Source: Pullulanibacillus pueri
Lineage (GTDB): Bacteria > Bacillota > Bacilli > Bacillales > Sporolactobacillaceae
Length of the DNA: 64,000 bases
NCBI RefSeq assembly: GCF_014639255.1
Contig: NZ_BMFV01000001.1
Span: forward strand, 186,001 to 250,000
Direction: 5' to 3'
Shown: positions 1 to 7,736 of the stretch, piece by piece
Numbering within the stretch: position 1 is the stretch's first letter
Layout of the letters: every line of letters begins with the position of its first letter
Made by a program: the position numbers and the translations under genes
The notes under the pieces: generated by a model
Seen by the model: the letters and a program-made list of their open reading frames with translations, nothing else
Databases searched by the model: none
What the model was told of the DNA's origin: nothing

Positions 1-227
1 ACCCGTGTAATTGCGCCGGGAAAGGTTTCGATAAGGCCTTCATCTTCTAAACGTTTTAATGCTTCGCGAACAGGGGTGCGACTGACCTCAAATTGTTCAG
101 CAATCACTTGATCACGCAGGACTTCTCCTGGCTTAAGCTCAAGATTAATAATGGCCCTTTTTAAAACAGAATAAATATGTTCTCTAAGTGAGACCCGTTT
201 GACAGGTTTTATCCATTGATTTTTCAT
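1..227 (-). CDS. GntR-family transcriptional regulator, N-terminal part (cut by window edge)
   Basis: The minus-strand reading frame opens with ATG at 225-227 and runs off the left edge without a stop, giving 75 residues. The sequence is a winged helix-turn-helix of the GntR type: a 'LREHIYSVLKRAIINLEL' helix, the 'LKPGEVL' turn, and the 'VSRTPVREALKRLEDEGL' recognition helix. The PGE and SRTPVREAL signatures are typical of the FadR/FCD branch, where a ligand-binding C-terminal domain follows; that half lies outside the window, so the effector cannot be inferred. It is divergent from rfbB, with about 140 bases between them, but nothing shows that it controls that gene. Confidence 0.85.
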   Translation of the reverse strand, partial: MKNQWIKPVKRVSLREHIYSVLKRAIINLELKPGEVLRDQVIAEQFEVSRTPVREALKRLEDEGLIETFPGAITR

Positions 228-367
228 AAAACAAATATATCATAAATTTCCTTTTTAATAAATATTTAAACATTTGGCAAGCGGACGTTTTAGGTGTACG
301 CCAATGTGTTTTTTCATATTGTAGTGAAAGAGAGTTTAAAAATGATATGTAAGGGATGGGTTAAAAG

Positions 368-1318
368 GTGAAGGACATTTTAGTAACAGGTGGAGCAGGA
401 TTTATTGGGAGCCATTTTATTGAGTATCTTTTACAAACGACGGAATTAAGAGTCACGAATGTAGATGTTCTCACGTATGCGGGAAATCTGAGAAATCTTG
501 ATTTCGAATTGCCCGATCACCGTTATCGGTTCTTTCAAGAAGATATTCATCAAATGTCGGAGGAAGTGTTTGATCGGACTTATGATTGCATCGTTAATTT
601 TGCTGCTGAAACCCATGTTGACCGAAGTATTGAAGAAGCAGAACCGTTTTTACATACCAATATACTCGGGACCTTTCAGCTGATCCAAAAGGTGATGGAG
701 GGGAAAGCCCGTAAACTCCTTCAAGTCTCTACCGATGAGGTTTATGGGTCTTTAGATGAAGGGGAAGCAGCTTTTACTGAAAGTCATCCGCTCATGGCAA
801 ATAATCCTTATTCTGCGAGTAAAGCCAGTGCTGATTTACTGGTACGCTCTTACTTTCAAACCTATAAATTACCTTTATTAATCACACGCTGTTCTAATAA
901 TTATGGTCCCAAACAACATCCAGAAAAATTAATTCCAAAAACCATTGAAAAGGCCATGCGTAATGAAGCCATTCCGATTTATGGAGAGGGTAAAAATATT
1001 AGGGATTGGCTCTATGTAGAAGATCATTGCCGGGCCATCTATTCTGTCATGCAAGCCGGACAGCCAGGTGAAGTCTATAATATCGGGGGACATTGTGAAA
1101 AGAGTAATCTTGAGATTGTGAATATGATTCTCGAGTATCTTGGAAAATCAAAGACTTTGATCACTTTTGTCCCTGATCGTCTAGGGCATGATTTTCATTA
1201 TGCGATGAATTGGACGAAAGTGCATGAAGCCCTCGGATGGGAACCGAGGGTCTCATTTGAAGAGGGCATAGCCAAAACGATTGAATGGACTTTGGAAAAA
1301 ACAATGAATAGGAACTAA
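368..1318 (+). CDS. rfbB: dTDP-glucose 4,6-dehydratase
   Basis: A 316-residue short-chain-dehydrogenase-fold enzyme that converts dTDP-glucose to dTDP-4-keto-6-deoxyglucose, the second step of dTDP-rhamnose synthesis for cell-wall or spore polysaccharide. The NAD-binding GGAGFIGS motif lies at residues 8-15. The family signature 'AAETHVDRSI', the catalytic T122-D123-E124 and the Y148-x3-K152 pair are all present. It starts with GTG, behind a weak AAGGGA. Length is normal for RmlB. The partner genes rfbA, rfbC and rfbD are not adjacent, so this is an orphan copy. The closely related UDP-glucose epimerases lack the TDE motif, which makes RmlB the better call. Confidence 0.88.
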   Translation: MKDILVTGGAGFIGSHFIEYLLQTTELRVTNVDVLTYAGNLRNLDFELPDHRYRFFQEDIHQMSEEVFDRTYDCIVNFAAETHVDRSIEEAEPFLHTNILGTFQLIQKVMEGKARKLLQVSTDEVYGSLDEGEAAFTESHPLMANNPYSASKASADLLVRSYFQTYKLPLLITRCSNNYGPKQHPEKLIPKTIEKAMRNEAIPIYGEGKNIRDWLYVEDHCRAIYSVMQAGQPGEVYNIGGHCEKSNLEIVNMILEYLGKSKTLITFVPDRLGHDFHYAMNWTKVHEALGWEPRVSFEEGIAKTIEWTLEKTMNRN

Positions 1319-1452
1319 CCTCAACCCTTCCTTATGAAATGGACAGTGTATGGATACAGGTTAATCAATTGCAAAAGGCCCTTAAAAGGTTTTTACAAAA
1401 GTTCAACATAAATTTCTAGCTATTGGGATGGTGTGGATATTCGCTCTAGAAC

Positions 1453-1482
1453 GCTCGCTATCCTCGGGCACGTCCTCAGCTA
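1453..1482. repeat. Fragment of dispersed repeat family 1
   Basis: The 30 bases match the 'CTCGCTTTCCTCGGGCACG' part of the longer copies near 10.7 kb and 63.85 kb with a few mismatches. The fragment touches the stop codon of the SleB-like gene that ends at 1480. Confidence 0.6.
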
Positions 1483-2049
1483 TTTTTTAAACACATGGTG
1501 GCCAATGACTGTCGTCGTTTCTAAGTTGGAAAGCCACTGACTTTCAGCGATGTCTGGATTAAAAAAGTAGAGAGAACCGTCCTCTGAATGTTCATTGAGT
1601 GCGGTATCTATCGCTTCGTAGTCTTTGGAATTTGGCGTATTTTTAATAGATCCATTGGCAACGGGTGAAAATTGCCCCTTTTGCATGATCACCTCTCTAA
1701 TTGTATTAGGAAACTGATGACTTTTCACCCTATTTAAAACCACTTGTGCGACCTTCACTTTTCCTTTAAAGGGTTCACCAGAAGCTTCGGCGTGAATCAG
1801 TTGGGCTAAGAGCTTTCTATCACTTGAAGAGAGGCTAGAAGACCCGAGCTTGATGGTTTGTCCAACATAAATTTTATTGGCTTTTTTTATACTAGGGTTT
1901 AGTGCAAGGACTTGGTGAAGCGTCATATGATTTTGGGCTGCGATGGTGGATAGACGATCACCCGGCTTAACAGTGTAAGCTAAGCTTGATGTAGTCGGTA
2001 CACAGAGACAAAACCCTAAAGCTATTAATGTCAGTAACCCTTTTTTCAT
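1480..2049 (-). CDS. LysM-containing cell wall hydrolase of the SleB/CwlJ family
   Basis: A 189-residue secreted protein. Residues 1-24 form a signal peptide (MKKGLLTLIALGFCLCVPTT...). One LysM peptidoglycan-binding repeat lies at about 25-68 ('YTVKPGDRLSTIA'...'IYVGQTIKL'). A Hydrolase_2 (SleB/CwlJ) catalytic domain spans about 75-187, with the typical 'IHAEASGEPFKGKVKVAQVV' helix and the 'QFSPVANGSI' segment. Members of this family cut spore cortex or vegetative peptidoglycan; the LysM plus Hydrolase_2 layout resembles YkvT or SleB-like enzymes. The glutamate in the HAEA motif is the expected catalytic residue. The last codons and the stop abut a dispersed repeat fragment, so the natural C-terminus may have been altered slightly. 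Confidence 0.85.
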   Translation of the reverse strand: MKKGLLTLIALGFCLCVPTTSSLAYTVKPGDRLSTIAAQNHMTLHQVLALNPSIKKANKIYVGQTIKLGSSSLSSSDRKLLAQLIHAEASGEPFKGKVKVAQVVLNRVKSHQFPNTIREVIMQKGQFSPVANGSIKNTPNSKDYEAIDTALNEHSEDGSLYFFNPDIAESQWLSNLETTTVIGHHVFKK

Positions 2050-2323
2050 TAGCTCACTCCATTGTCTAAGATGTTAATTGGATAGCGATCTATGTATGTT
2101 TCATATGCTATTCACAAAAAGTTAGTCTATCCAAAACGTCATTAAATATTCTCAAGACAAATAATATTGCTGAGGAAAAATCATTAGAGTCAGCACCAAT
2201 ACGGAGTAGTGACATAAATACTGGACAATAAAGGTTCAGAGCAACGTATTCATGGGCAGCGACGGCTTTTGACGAAACGGGTTAGGATTATCTCAGCTCC
2301 GTTCCATTACGATTTGCTAAAGT

Positions 2324-2381
2324 AAAATCCGACCCACTCAAAAAGACTAAACATAAGATGGTTGAATGGTGTCGGATTTTT
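2324..2381 (-). terminator. Probable terminator of the SASP gene
   Basis: Ten-base inverted arms AAAATCCGAC (2324-2333) and GTCGGATTTT (2371-2380) enclose a 37-base loop. On the minus strand the distal arm ends in TTTT just after the SASP stop. The long loop lowers confidence. The rest of the 2050-2404 gap shows no other recognisable feature. Confidence 0.5.
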
Positions 2382-2404
2382 CTCAGCTTTCTTTTTTAGT
2401 AATT

Positions 2405-2662
2405 TTAAGGTTTTTGCAAGCTTCTTTGAGCCATTTTTACCATTTCCTTGACCATTTGCCCTCCAATAGAGCCACCGATTTTTCCGGCATCCTTCGCTTT
2501 GATGTTGCCGTTATAGCCCTTGTTCAAGGAAATTCCAAGATCTTGTGCAAGCTCGTATTTCCCCATATTATCACTAGGGTAACCTTTTTCGCTTAGTACT
2601 TTATTGGCTAGTTCCCGCATGCTTTCTTTGGCGTTAGGCATAAATGTTTGATGATGAGACAT
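2405..2662 (-). CDS. Alpha/beta-type small acid-soluble spore protein (SASP)
   Basis: An 85-residue DNA-binding protein that coats and protects DNA in the dormant spore and is degraded at germination by the GPR protease. The family core is clear: 'KYELAQDLGISL' followed by 'IKAKDAGKIGGSIGGQMVKEM', the second conserved SASP helix. The N-terminal stretch 'NAKESMRELANKVLSEKGYP' is more divergent than in SspA/SspB. The central GPR cleavage region (usually E-[IF]-A) is only loosely conserved here as 'KYELAQ'. A strong AAGGAGG lies seven bases before the ATG. It is expected to be sigma-G dependent and monocistronic. Confidence 0.93.
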   Translation of the reverse strand: MSHHQTFMPNAKESMRELANKVLSEKGYPSDNMGKYELAQDLGISLNKGYNGNIKAKDAGKIGGSIGGQMVKEMVKMAQRSLQKP

Positions 2663-2731
2663 GATTAAACCTCCTTATAAGATGTTGTCAAGCATTAGTC
2701 TGCTCAACTTTTCAGTTCTTACAAGGAGGCC

Positions 2732-3196
2732 TTAAGATTCTTCTTTATTAAAGCTTTGAGATAAAATAAATTTTAAGATCAGTCCGATGCCAACCCCCGG
2801 AATGACACAGAGCATAGGAAAGAAAACAGGACCGGGTCTAAAAGCGGGAAACTGAATCATAGGAGCAAGCATAACGCCTACCGTCACACAAAAAGCTGAA
2901 AAAACAAAGGGGAGGGAGGTATATGTAGAAACAGGCTCATTTGCGTTTTTGTAAGCATCCCACATCGAATAAAAATAAACACATGGATAAAACATTAACC
3001 AACCGATGTTAGCTTCAGCGAAGGCAAGATCAATTTCTCCTCTGAAACTGTAGGCTATTGTCATATTGAAATGTCCATGTGTGTTTATAAGAAGCTCAAG
3101 TAGGATAAAGACAATCCCTTTTATATAATCGTGATTAAGAAGCTGGCCGAAGCCTGGAAAAGCAATCGACCACAGTAAACGTTCAATCTTCTTCAT
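2732..3196 (-). CDS. Small integral membrane protein, unknown function
   Basis: A 154-residue protein with about four hydrophobic segments and a 'PGFGQLLNHDYIKGI' motif near the N-terminus that recurs in a family of uncharacterised Bacillaceae membrane proteins. The best start is ATG at 3194-3196, eight bases after AAAGGA; an upstream in-frame GTG at 3214 has no ribosome-binding site. It lies between two spore-protein genes, and all three face the same way, but the gaps (69 and about 226 bases) suggest separate transcripts. I do not recognise a function. A sporulation role is only suggested by position. Confidence 0.7.
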   Translation of the reverse strand: MKKIERLLWSIAFPGFGQLLNHDYIKGIVFILLELLINTHGHFNMTIAYSFRGEIDLAFAEANIGWLMFYPCVYFYSMWDAYKNANEPVSTYTSLPFVFSAFCVTVGVMLAPMIQFPAFRPGPVFFPMLCVIPGVGIGLILKFILSQSFNKEES

Positions 3197-3312
3197 TTTA
3201 ACAGTCCTTTGCACACGATTGGTCAGAATTTAAGTGAGTATGTATAAATCTAGTATGGGTTTTTGCCCATATAAATATCCAAAAAAAGTAAAGAGTAACG
3301 CTTGTTACAAAT

Positions 3313-3401
3313 TCACCCCCAAAAAGGATGGGGGTGGGTATGAAATCCATTGCATATAATGGCACATTTTAGAATATCAGTGGGGAGAGACCCACCCACT
3401 G
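3313..3401. other. Pair of GC-rich hairpins downstream of the yjcZ-like gene
   Basis: ACCCCC...GGGGGT around 3315-3335 and CAGTGGG (3378-3384) with CCCACTG (3395-3401) can fold one after the other. Neither is followed by a good T-run on the minus strand, so they are possible transcript-end or mRNA-stability structures rather than clear terminators. Confidence 0.4.
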
Positions 3402-3422
3402 AATAAATAATGTGTACAACAT

Positions 3423-3599
3423 TTACCAAACGTAAGCAGTACCTACAATGATGAGGAGGATAAAGAGAACGACGATTAAAGCAAAGCCGTAACCTCCGCC
3501 AGCATAGCCTCCAGTTCCACAACCACAACCGCCATCGAAACCACCGTAAGCTGCATTACCGTAAGCTGCGTTGCCGTAATTCCATGGACCATATGCCAT
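3423..3599 (-). CDS. YjcZ-family small sporulation membrane protein
   Basis: A 58-residue protein with an N-terminal half rich in Gly, Tyr, Asn and Ala, including a GNAAYGNAAYGG repeat and a 'GGCGCGTGG' cysteine-glycine patch. A single hydrophobic helix 'FALIVVLFILLIIVGTAY' ends the protein. This tail is the signature of the YjcZ family of tiny Bacillales proteins, generally linked to sporulation. The ribosome-binding site AAAGGAGTG lies seven bases before ATG. The two cysteines and the Tyr/Gly bias resemble spore-coat proteins. The exact role in the family is unknown. Confidence 0.85.
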   Translation of the reverse strand: MAYGPWNYGNAAYGNAAYGGFDGGCGCGTGGYAGGGYGFALIVVLFILLIIVGTAYVW

Positions 3600-3695
3600 T
3601 TACAATCACTCCTTTTGACTTTATACACTATATCCTATGTAGGATAAGGGATTTGGGAATGCCAAAATAAGCAATAGCGAAAAAAGGGCGGATAC

Positions 3696-4802
3696 CTAAT
3701 CTGTGATACCTGTTTGTTTCAGTTCCACATCTATATTGACTTTAATATTAAGGTGGGGATAAACCTCATTCCATTTTTCCGCATTCCAACCGCGATCGTT
3801 ACTACGGATATGATCGCCTAAGCCTAGTGAGTCGACATTAAGTTCTTGTAAATGTTTTACCATTGTATTGGCATTTTTAGTGAGGTATTTTTCCATTGCT
3901 TTTTGTATATATGGAATGGTCGTTGTTCCTTCTAATTTACGTTCCGTCTCTCGCAGGAAGCCTTTCTGTTTTATTTTTATTGTAATCTCTTGATTTCCGC
4001 CTTTTAATTTTTTAAAACGGTAAGAAACCCTTGAGGAAATACTTGAGATTGAGACATATTTATCCTTTATTGGGACAGAAAAGTTACCACCTGCAAATGA
4101 TTGATACAACATTTTAAAAAGAAAGGCTTGAGAATAGGGGATCATGTCAACATAGCGATCTTTCTTAAATAAGGCAATGCCCTCAATTTTTAGATCATCT
4201 TCCTCCTTCTTAATGATCGGTAAGAAGGGATCCATTCCCGCGTTATAGTAACTATATAAAAAGTAATGGAGATTGGTTTTTGGAGAATTATTCCTTGAGT
4301 TGTTATTAACAAGGTTCATGATATACTCAGAAACCAAACGATTGGTCTTATATTGTCCATTAATAATATCACCGGCAGAACCATCTGAAACCGCAAGCAC
4401 AATCCCGCGCCCTACATCTGGATTTCTTTTATAAAAATCGATATAAGTATAGAGTCCCTTTTCAGCGATATCTTTACTGAAGAGAATGGTCATTAGTTTT
4501 CCTACCTCTAAAGGATATTCCGATACCGATTCAAGATTAGATCGGATCTGACTCCCTCTATGAGCGATAACAGACATATTATCGGATTGTGGTTGCAAGA
4601 CACCACTTCCACCCGATTGTGTATAGATAGGGACGGAGATGGTCCCCAAAACACTATCATCGTCATTGGGAACAGTGTCATAGCCAACGATTTGCGCAAG
4701 ATGAATATCGTCAATTACCCTTGTGCGAACACACCCTGATAAAGAAAACATGAGCAAGGTGATACAAAGGATGTAAAGAATGGGTTTACTACGCTTTAGC
4801 AT
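3696..4802 (-). CDS. Ger(x)C-family germinant receptor lipoprotein (C subunit)
   Basis: A 368-residue spore germination protein. The lipobox 'LMFSLSGC' places the lipidated cysteine at residue 24, so it sits on the outer face of the spore inner membrane. The body shows the Ger(x)C pattern: 'LAQIVGYDTV' near the N-terminus and a C-terminal region ending in 'NEVYPHLNIKVNIDVELKQTG'. Together with the A and B subunits just upstream it forms a germinant receptor. Its start overlaps the end of the B-subunit gene by 14 bases, so the genes are co-translated; AAGGTGAGG precedes the ATG. Expression is expected in the forespore under sigma-G. The germinant cannot be read from the sequence. Confidence 0.92.
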   Translation of the reverse strand: MLKRSKPILYILCITLLMFSLSGCVRTRVIDDIHLAQIVGYDTVPNDDDSVLGTISVPIYTQSGGSGVLQPQSDNMSVIAHRGSQIRSNLESVSEYPLEVGKLMTILFSKDIAEKGLYTYIDFYKRNPDVGRGIVLAVSDGSAGDIINGQYKTNRLVSEYIMNLVNNNSRNNSPKTNLHYFLYSYYNAGMDPFLPIIKKEEDDLKIEGIALFKKDRYVDMIPYSQAFLFKMLYQSFAGGNFSVPIKDKYVSISSISSRVSYRFKKLKGGNQEITIKIKQKGFLRETERKLEGTTTIPYIQKAMEKYLTKNANTMVKHLQELNVDSLGLGDHIRSNDRGWNAEKWNEVYPHLNIKVNIDVELKQTGITD

Positions 4803-5892
4803 GGTGTTTCCTCACCTTTTTTACGATTAAATGATAAAAGTATAAGAAAGGAATGTAACCGAACAAAACACCTAAGCCAAATAGTGATTGCAATTCATTC
4901 CATTTCTCTAATAAAAGTTGGTTATTAAAGAACGAACCACAAATGAGTAAAAGGGCGAGAATAACAAGGACAAGCTTGCGTTGATTAATAGAAAACATCC
5001 GTTTAATGGCTCGGGAACCTCCCCAAATTGTTAAACACAAATTAGGTAAAATAACAAACAGCCAAATAGTAATACCAATGTATTCGAAACGTTCCATAAA
5101 AGGGAGATTCACAATTTTCCAGAGGGACATTGTCGGCCATAAAATATGATCGAGCTCATCCGTGTTAAAATAACACACTGAAATGATATACAAAACAGTG
5201 TAAAGGAAAGTAGAAAGAAATACAGAGTATTGGGCCCAAGAAGCTACTTTTTTGGATTTTTTTATAAAGGGATAAACCATAAAAATAATCGAAATCCCTT
5301 CAAAATTGAGTGCCATTTCTTTTAATGAAAAAAACATGTCTTCCGGGGTATGGCTAAAAAGTGGAAGCATATTGTCAAAGTCACCGCTGGTTTCAACGGG
5401 AAAAATGAGCGTTATAAATAGCGGGCTTGAATAAATCGTAGATAAAAGGCAGATACCTGAGATTGAACGCAAGCCTCCAGAAATAAACGAATAACCTACG
5501 ATAAGTAAGAGTACAGCGATTTCCCAATAAGACATTTGGGGAAACATCCAGACTTGGACAATAGAAACATAGGAGTTAAGAACGGTTAAAGCCATGCCTA
5601 AATAATAAAAAATATACATAATGGTTAGCCCGGTTCCAAGCCATTTTCCAAATAAAGAGGTATGTATCGTTATAAGATCTCCTTGGAAATGATCAAGGAG
5701 TTGTAACATCATCCAAAGAACGATCTGGACAGCCAATCCACAAAATAAAATAGAGATCCATCCATCGGCTTCTGCGTGTAATCCGACTGTGCGTTGATAG
5801 GCAAGAATACCAATACCTACTTGGATTTGATAAAGGATAAAAAATAAGGCGGAGGAAGAAACTTGGTGATTTTCCGGTATTTTTAATGGCAA
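4789..5892 (-). CDS. GerB-family spore permease (germinant receptor B subunit)
   Basis: A 367-residue polytopic protein with about ten hydrophobic helices, a member of the APC-related GerAB/GerKB family (for example 'FFILYQIQVGIGILAYQR' at the N-terminus). In GerAA-AB-AC type receptors this subunit binds the germinant. It starts with TTG at 5890-5892, nine bases after AGGAGG. It lies 21 bases after the A subunit stop and overlaps the C subunit start, so A, B and C form one operon on the minus strand. Length matches the family. Confidence 0.92.
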   Translation of the reverse strand: MPLKIPENHQVSSSALFFILYQIQVGIGILAYQRTVGLHAEADGWISILFCGLAVQIVLWMMLQLLDHFQGDLITIHTSLFGKWLGTGLTIMYIFYYLGMALTVLNSYVSIVQVWMFPQMSYWEIAVLLLIVGYSFISGGLRSISGICLLSTIYSSPLFITLIFPVETSGDFDNMLPLFSHTPEDMFFSLKEMALNFEGISIIFMVYPFIKKSKKVASWAQYSVFLSTFLYTVLYIISVCYFNTDELDHILWPTMSLWKIVNLPFMERFEYIGITIWLFVILPNLCLTIWGGSRAIKRMFSINQRKLVLVILALLLICGSFFNNQLLLEKWNELQSLFGLGVLFGYIPFLYFYHLIVKKVRKHHAKA

Positions 5893-5913
5893 CTTGATAA
5901 ACCTCCTGACCTT

Positions 5914-7404
5914 TTACTCATCAATGTCGTGCTTTTTCCTTGCGCGCCGTGTATTCACTCGTGGTGGATCTTGTGGCCTTAAGAGAATAGGACGCATTTT
6001 TTGCCAGCTGAAGGGCATCCGAATAAAGGCGTCTTTTAAATCGAGAATACGCAAGGGGACAAACGGTTCAATATAAGGACGCCCTAGTGAAGTTAACTTT
6101 AATAAGTGAGCAACAATGATCGAGAAGCAAGCAGCAATCCCAAGCATCCCCCAAAAACCGGCAAATAAAATAAAAGGGAAACGCAAAATGCGAATCGTGT
6201 TGTTCATTTTATAATTGGGGGTTGTAAAGGAGGCAAGAGCGGCCATAGCGACTAAAATCAGTAAGACATTACTAGTAAGGTTGGCCTGCACTGAAGCCGT
6301 TCCAATAACAATACCTCCAACGATACCAATGGTTTGGCCGACCTTAGTCGGCAGCCGGACTCCGGCTTCACGCAAGATTTCGATGGTCAATTCCATGAGG
6401 AGTGCTTCCACTAATGGTGGAAACGGGATCCCCATTCTTGAAGAGATGAGCGTTGCCATTAAGGTGTTTGGGATAAGCTGGTAATGATAGGTTAAAACCG
6501 CAACATATAATGGTGTGGCAAAAACCGAAAAGGCAACGGATATTAATCGGACCATGCGAAAAGCTGAAGCAATATACCAAGTTAAGGTGTAGTCATCAAA
6601 GGCACTGAAAAATTCAACAATATTGGTAGGGCCCATGACTGCAAAAGGAGAACCATCCACAAGTACAGCGATTTTTCCCTCGACTAAAGAGGAAACGACA
6701 TGATCAGGTTTTTCGGTATCAATAAGCTGTGGAAAGGGCGAATTAGCACTATCAGCAATCATTTGGACAATAAAAGAGCTATCAATAATTTGATCGTATT
6801 CAATATCCTCAATGCGTTGAACGACGGTATTAATATTTTCACGATCAGCTAAGCCGTCGACATAGATAATAGCGACCTTCGTTTTAGTCAACTTGCCTAC
6901 AACCATATCTTTCACTTGGAGATTGGGTAATGGTAGTCTTTTTCTTATTAAAGATACATTAGTGTCTAAGGCCTCTATAAAGCTTTCTTTTGGTCCAAGA
7001 ACACTAAATTCTACCTCAGGGATGGTGACTTGTCGGCCATTCTTAGCTACAACATCTAAAAGCATCCCTTTGGAAGGGTCATCTTTTAATTGGATAAGAA
7101 GTTGACCGTGAAGAAGATTTTCTTCAATGATACTTATATCTTCTGTAATCATAACGGTCTCAAAGGGGACACTCTCACGCAATTCTTCTAAGCTTTCGGC
7201 CTCACTTTGAATTAAGTAGGCGATAACATCGCGATGAATGATTTCAACATCAGCTAATGTTTTAACAAAAGAAACCTGGACACTGATTTTTTTCAGTTTA
7301 TGTTCCTTTGAAACAAAATCGCCTGATTCCATTAATTTTTTCAAAAGTGTATCCAGTTGTTTCTTTTTAGCTTGTATTTGTTGGGTTTTAGAAAACCATT
7401 TCAA
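5914..7404 (-). CDS. GerA-family germinant receptor A subunit
   Basis: A 496-residue protein of the GerAA/GerKA/GerBA family. A soluble N-terminal region covers residues 1 to about 245. It is followed by the conserved membrane part, with 'PPLVEALLMELTIEILREAG', 'LPTKVGQTIGIVGG' and a Lys/Arg-rich C-tail. In known receptors the A subunit forms a membrane channel that opens after germinant binding. The ATG overlaps the stop codon of the preceding small gene (ATGA), which indicates translational coupling. The operon order is D-A-B-C. It is slightly shorter than GerKA but complete at both ends. Confidence 0.93.
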   Translation of the reverse strand: MKWFSKTQQIQAKKKQLDTLLKKLMESGDFVSKEHKLKKISVQVSFVKTLADVEIIHRDVIAYLIQSEAESLEELRESVPFETVMITEDISIIEENLLHGQLLIQLKDDPSKGMLLDVVAKNGRQVTIPEVEFSVLGPKESFIEALDTNVSLIRKRLPLPNLQVKDMVVGKLTKTKVAIIYVDGLADRENINTVVQRIEDIEYDQIIDSSFIVQMIADSANSPFPQLIDTEKPDHVVSSLVEGKIAVLVDGSPFAVMGPTNIVEFFSAFDDYTLTWYIASAFRMVRLISVAFSVFATPLYVAVLTYHYQLIPNTLMATLISSRMGIPFPPLVEALLMELTIEILREAGVRLPTKVGQTIGIVGGIVIGTASVQANLTSNVLLILVAMAALASFTTPNYKMNNTIRILRFPFILFAGFWGMLGIAACFSIIVAHLLKLTSLGRPYIEPFVPLRILDLKDAFIRMPFSWQKMRPILLRPQDPPRVNTRRARKKHDIDE

Positions 7405-7604
7405 TTTGTTTCATCCTCTTTTGGGGGCTGGCTTAAAGGATCACTTCTTATTTGATCAACGAAAATCAAGATAAAGGGGGCAAGATAGAGCCAAAGAATC
7501 AATATATAGATGAAAAGATTAGAAATGAGATGCAATCGAAAAACAACGGCTAGAAAAAAAACTAGAAGGAGTGGGTAAAAGCTGAGTACAATGAACGTAT
7601 TCAT
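7401..7604 (-). CDS. Two-helix membrane protein heading the ger operon (D-subunit candidate)
   Basis: A 67-residue protein with two transmembrane helices ('FIVLSFYPLLLVFFLAVVF' and 'LFIYILILWLYLAPFILIFV') and a short acidic, proline-containing tail. Its stop overlaps the A-subunit start by four bases (ATGA). The start is taken at the second of two close ATGs, six bases after GAAGGT. Small two-helix 'D' proteins are encoded in several Bacillus germinant-receptor operons and modulate receptor function; length, topology and coupling fit that class. D proteins usually sit inside or after the operon, so first position is slightly unusual. Homology is inferred from topology and context only. Confidence 0.75.
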   Translation of the reverse strand: MNTFIVLSFYPLLLVFFLAVVFRLHLISNLFIYILILWLYLAPFILIFVDQIRSDPLSQPPKEDETN

Positions 7605-7696
7605 AGGCATACCTTCTCATTTATTTTGTGTGTACTATTAAGTATGACCAATCACCTTTGGCAATAAACATGAGATTCATGATTCATGAGATGCTC

Positions 7697-7723
7697 AAAA
7701 ACCTCCCACCAAGTGATGGGAGG
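7697..7723 (-). terminator. Terminator of the HelD-like gene
   Basis: Inverted arms CCTCCCA (7702-7708) and TGGGAGG (7717-7723) are followed by a T-run on the minus strand (A-run 7697-7701), directly after the stop at 7737. Confidence 0.8.
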
Positions 7724-7736
7724 GGGTGAAAATAGA

